Shown: piece after piece, positions 63,015-64,000 of the stretch
Numbering within the stretch: the stretch's first letter is position 1
Layout: every line of letters starts with the position of its first letter
DNA from: Herbaspirillum aquaticum
Lineage (GTDB): Bacteria > Pseudomonadota > Gammaproteobacteria > Burkholderiales > Burkholderiaceae_D
DNA: 64,000 bases
Direction: 5' to 3'
Assembly (NCBI RefSeq): GCF_002213425.1
Contig: NZ_NJGV01000002.1
Coordinates: 421,607 to 485,606, forward strand
The notes under the pieces: generated by a model
The model's database searches: none
Told to the model about the DNA's origin: nothing
What the model saw: the letters and a program-made list of their open reading frames with translations, nothing else
Translations under genes and position numbers: made by a program

Positions 63015-63910
63015 TGTTAGTCTAAGCGGCAAGCCGCAGTGGTGCTGGGATTGTTGCCGGCAGTGTAGCCTGCGGTGCCGGTGGTCGGTATTTCAGTGAG
63101 CTGTGCGGCCGAACGGTATTGTACTGGTGACGCCATCGTTCGATGATGACCTGAGCCTCTCGCAGGGTGTAGAAGATTTCTCCGTTGAGCAGCTCATCCC
63201 GGAATTTGCCGTTGAAGGATTCGCAGTATCCGTTCTCCCATGGACTTCCTGGCTCGATATACAGCGTCTTTGAACCGACCGATGCAAGCCAGCGCCGAAG
63301 ATTCTTGGCGACCATTTCCGGCCCATTGTCAGAGCGTAGATATGCCGGAACACCGTAGGTCACCATGGCCTCAGCCAGGATATCGATGACGTCATTACTG
63401 CGAATTTGCCTGGCCACGTGCAGCGCGAGACAGCGGCGAGTGAATTCATCGATGAGAACCAGGATTTTTAGAACACGTCCATCATGCGTTCTCTCCATGA
63501 CGAAGTCCCAGCTCCAGACATGATTGGCATATTCCGGCCGCATTCGGATGCAGCTACCGTCGGCCAGCCACAGCCTTCCTCTCTTTGGCTGTTTCACTGG
63601 CACCTTCAATCCTTCTAGTTTCCAGATACGCTCTACCCGAGAGCGACTCAGCTCCCAGCCTTGAGCTTCTAGCATGGCGTGGATGCGCCGATAGCCGTAA
63701 CGCCCATACTGGCTGGCCAGTTCGATGATGGCTCCAGTCAGTGGCGCCTCATCGGCGCGTGGCTGGGCAGCATAACGAACCGAGGAACGGGAGAGATGGA
63801 GCGCCCGGCAGATACGCCGTTCAGCGTGACCCAAGCTCATTCTGACATGGGCTACGGCTTGACGGCGACGCGCCGGGCTCAGAAGTTTCCCCGGCTGACC
63901 TCGCGCAGTA
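63015..63910 (-). mobile_element. IS3-family element (IS407-like), incomplete
   Basis: The element carries orfB on the minus strand and a remnant of orfA (ending LLREVSRGNF, stop at 63879-63881). Its outer end next to the porin appears to be TGTTAGTCTAAG from 63015. Beyond about 63910 the expected orfA sequence is not recognisable, so the element is truncated or interrupted there. No target duplication could be seen because the far end is missing. Confidence 0.7.
63022..63840 (-). CDS. IS3-family transposase OrfB
   Basis: 272 aa from ATG 63840. The HTH_21-type start (MSLGHAERRICRALHLSRSS) leads to an rve integrase core with the DDE residues: VWSWDFVMERT (Asp), YLRSDNGPEM (Asp) and GSPWENGYCESFNG (Glu). 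The frame is open upstream through KLLSPARRRQAVAHVR, the usual OrfAB overlap, so the active protein would come from a -1 frameshift out of orfA. With orfA cut, transposition is unlikely. Confidence 0.88.
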   Translation of the reverse strand: MSLGHAERRICRALHLSRSSVRYAAQPRADEAPLTGAIIELASQYGRYGYRRIHAMLEAQGWELSRSRVERIWKLEGLKVPVKQPKRGRLWLADGSCIRMRPEYANHVWSWDFVMERTHDGRVLKILVLIDEFTRRCLALHVARQIRSNDVIDILAEAMVTYGVPAYLRSDNGPEMVAKNLRRWLASVGSKTLYIEPGSPWENGYCESFNGKFRDELLNGEIFYTLREAQVIIERWRHQYNTVRPHSSLKYRPPAPQATLPATIPAPLRLAA

Positions 63911-64000
63911 AAGTGGACCCATCCGTCAAGACAGCGTTTGCCAGAATTTAAGCTGCATCCATGACTTCACTTGCAGCAGAACAGCGCTGCCCTGATCCTG
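63911..64000. other. Unassigned window end
   Basis: On the plus strand TAAAGTGGACCCATCCGTC and following bases do not continue the IS3 orfA and do not encode a recognisable protein. They look like the terminal sequence of another element, but too little is visible to say which. Confidence 0.3.

Noticed and set aside
63679..63951. 90-aa plus-strand frame at the window end
   Set aside because: Antisense to the transposase orfB and its upstream overlap; no ribosome binding site.

Overview
The window looks like a chromosomal segment of a GC-rich betaproteobacterium of the Oxalobacteraceae/Burkholderiales type. Herbaspirillum-like is my best guess, from the rbsBACRKD order, the DUF4148 protein, the porins and the codon use; this is inference, with no 16S or other anchor present. 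The left part (1-30 kb) reads as ordinary chromosome. The right part (30.3-64 kb) is accessory: a mercury transposon, a polymyxin-type lipid A modification module, a large nickel/cobalt/zinc-type efflux cluster and an IS-truncated porin.

Layout. 1-1.15 kb: end of nhaA, a hairpin-rich leader and an unrecognised 41-aa membrane protein. 1.4-7.6 kb: a complete ribose operon, rbsBACRKD, behind a perfect LacI-type operator, then a chemoreceptor. 9.7-14.1 kb: an AsmA-like protein and a PAS-PAS hybrid histidine kinase. 13.9-18.7 kb: a rearranged locus in which about 475 bp (kinase C-terminus, intergenic DNA and RTX N-terminus) is present twice, flanking a membrane-anchored orphan gene; the downstream RTX gene carries two frameshifts. 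18.8-23 kb: DUF2306 and VIT-family membrane proteins, a 37-aa membrane protein and a BigR-type sulfide/persulfide operon (ArsR regulator, two YeeE/YedE half-transporters, persulfide dioxygenase). 23-28.2 kb: a LysR regulator with dabB-dabA, an inorganic-carbon transporter pair. 28.2-30.3 kb: an EAL phosphodiesterase, a carboxymuconolactone-decarboxylase-like protein and a lipoprotein.

30.35-41.2 kb: a tyrosine recombinase gene split by a complete 8,638-bp Tn21-subgroup transposon (merRTPCADE, an EAL-DUF3330 gene, tnpR, tnpA) with 38-bp inverted repeats and a 5-bp AGGTA duplication. Removing the transposon and one AGGTA copy restores an intact 325-aa integrase. It is divergent from a KfrA-like coiled-coil DNA-binding protein across a palindrome-rich intergenic region.

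41.2-64 kb: a porin 3' fragment; an OmpR-type regulator/kinase pair convergent with a PAP2 phosphatase and an EptA/MCR-type phosphoethanolamine transferase; then a long leftward metal cluster (DUF4148 protein, RcnR/DmeR-like regulator, RcnA-like exporter, NreB-like MFS exporter with a coupled 31-aa membrane protein, CzcI-like protein, CzcB, CzcA, DUF3240, CzcC, a methyltransferase-like protein, DUF2846 lipoprotein, a second CzcI-like protein, HupE/UreJ protein, membrane anchor). A divergent CusRS-like two-component system sits behind a perfect palindrome. The right end is an OprB-type porin with a premature stop, cut off by an IS3-family element that is itself disrupted near the window edge.

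Nothing here is a wholly new system that I can prove. The best leads are the duplicated cassette around the orphan at 14.4-15.3 kb, the small coupled membrane proteins, the integrase/KfrA-like pair, and the composition of the metal cluster (DUF3240, methyltransferase, HupE and anchor around an RND pump with an atypical TM4 motif).
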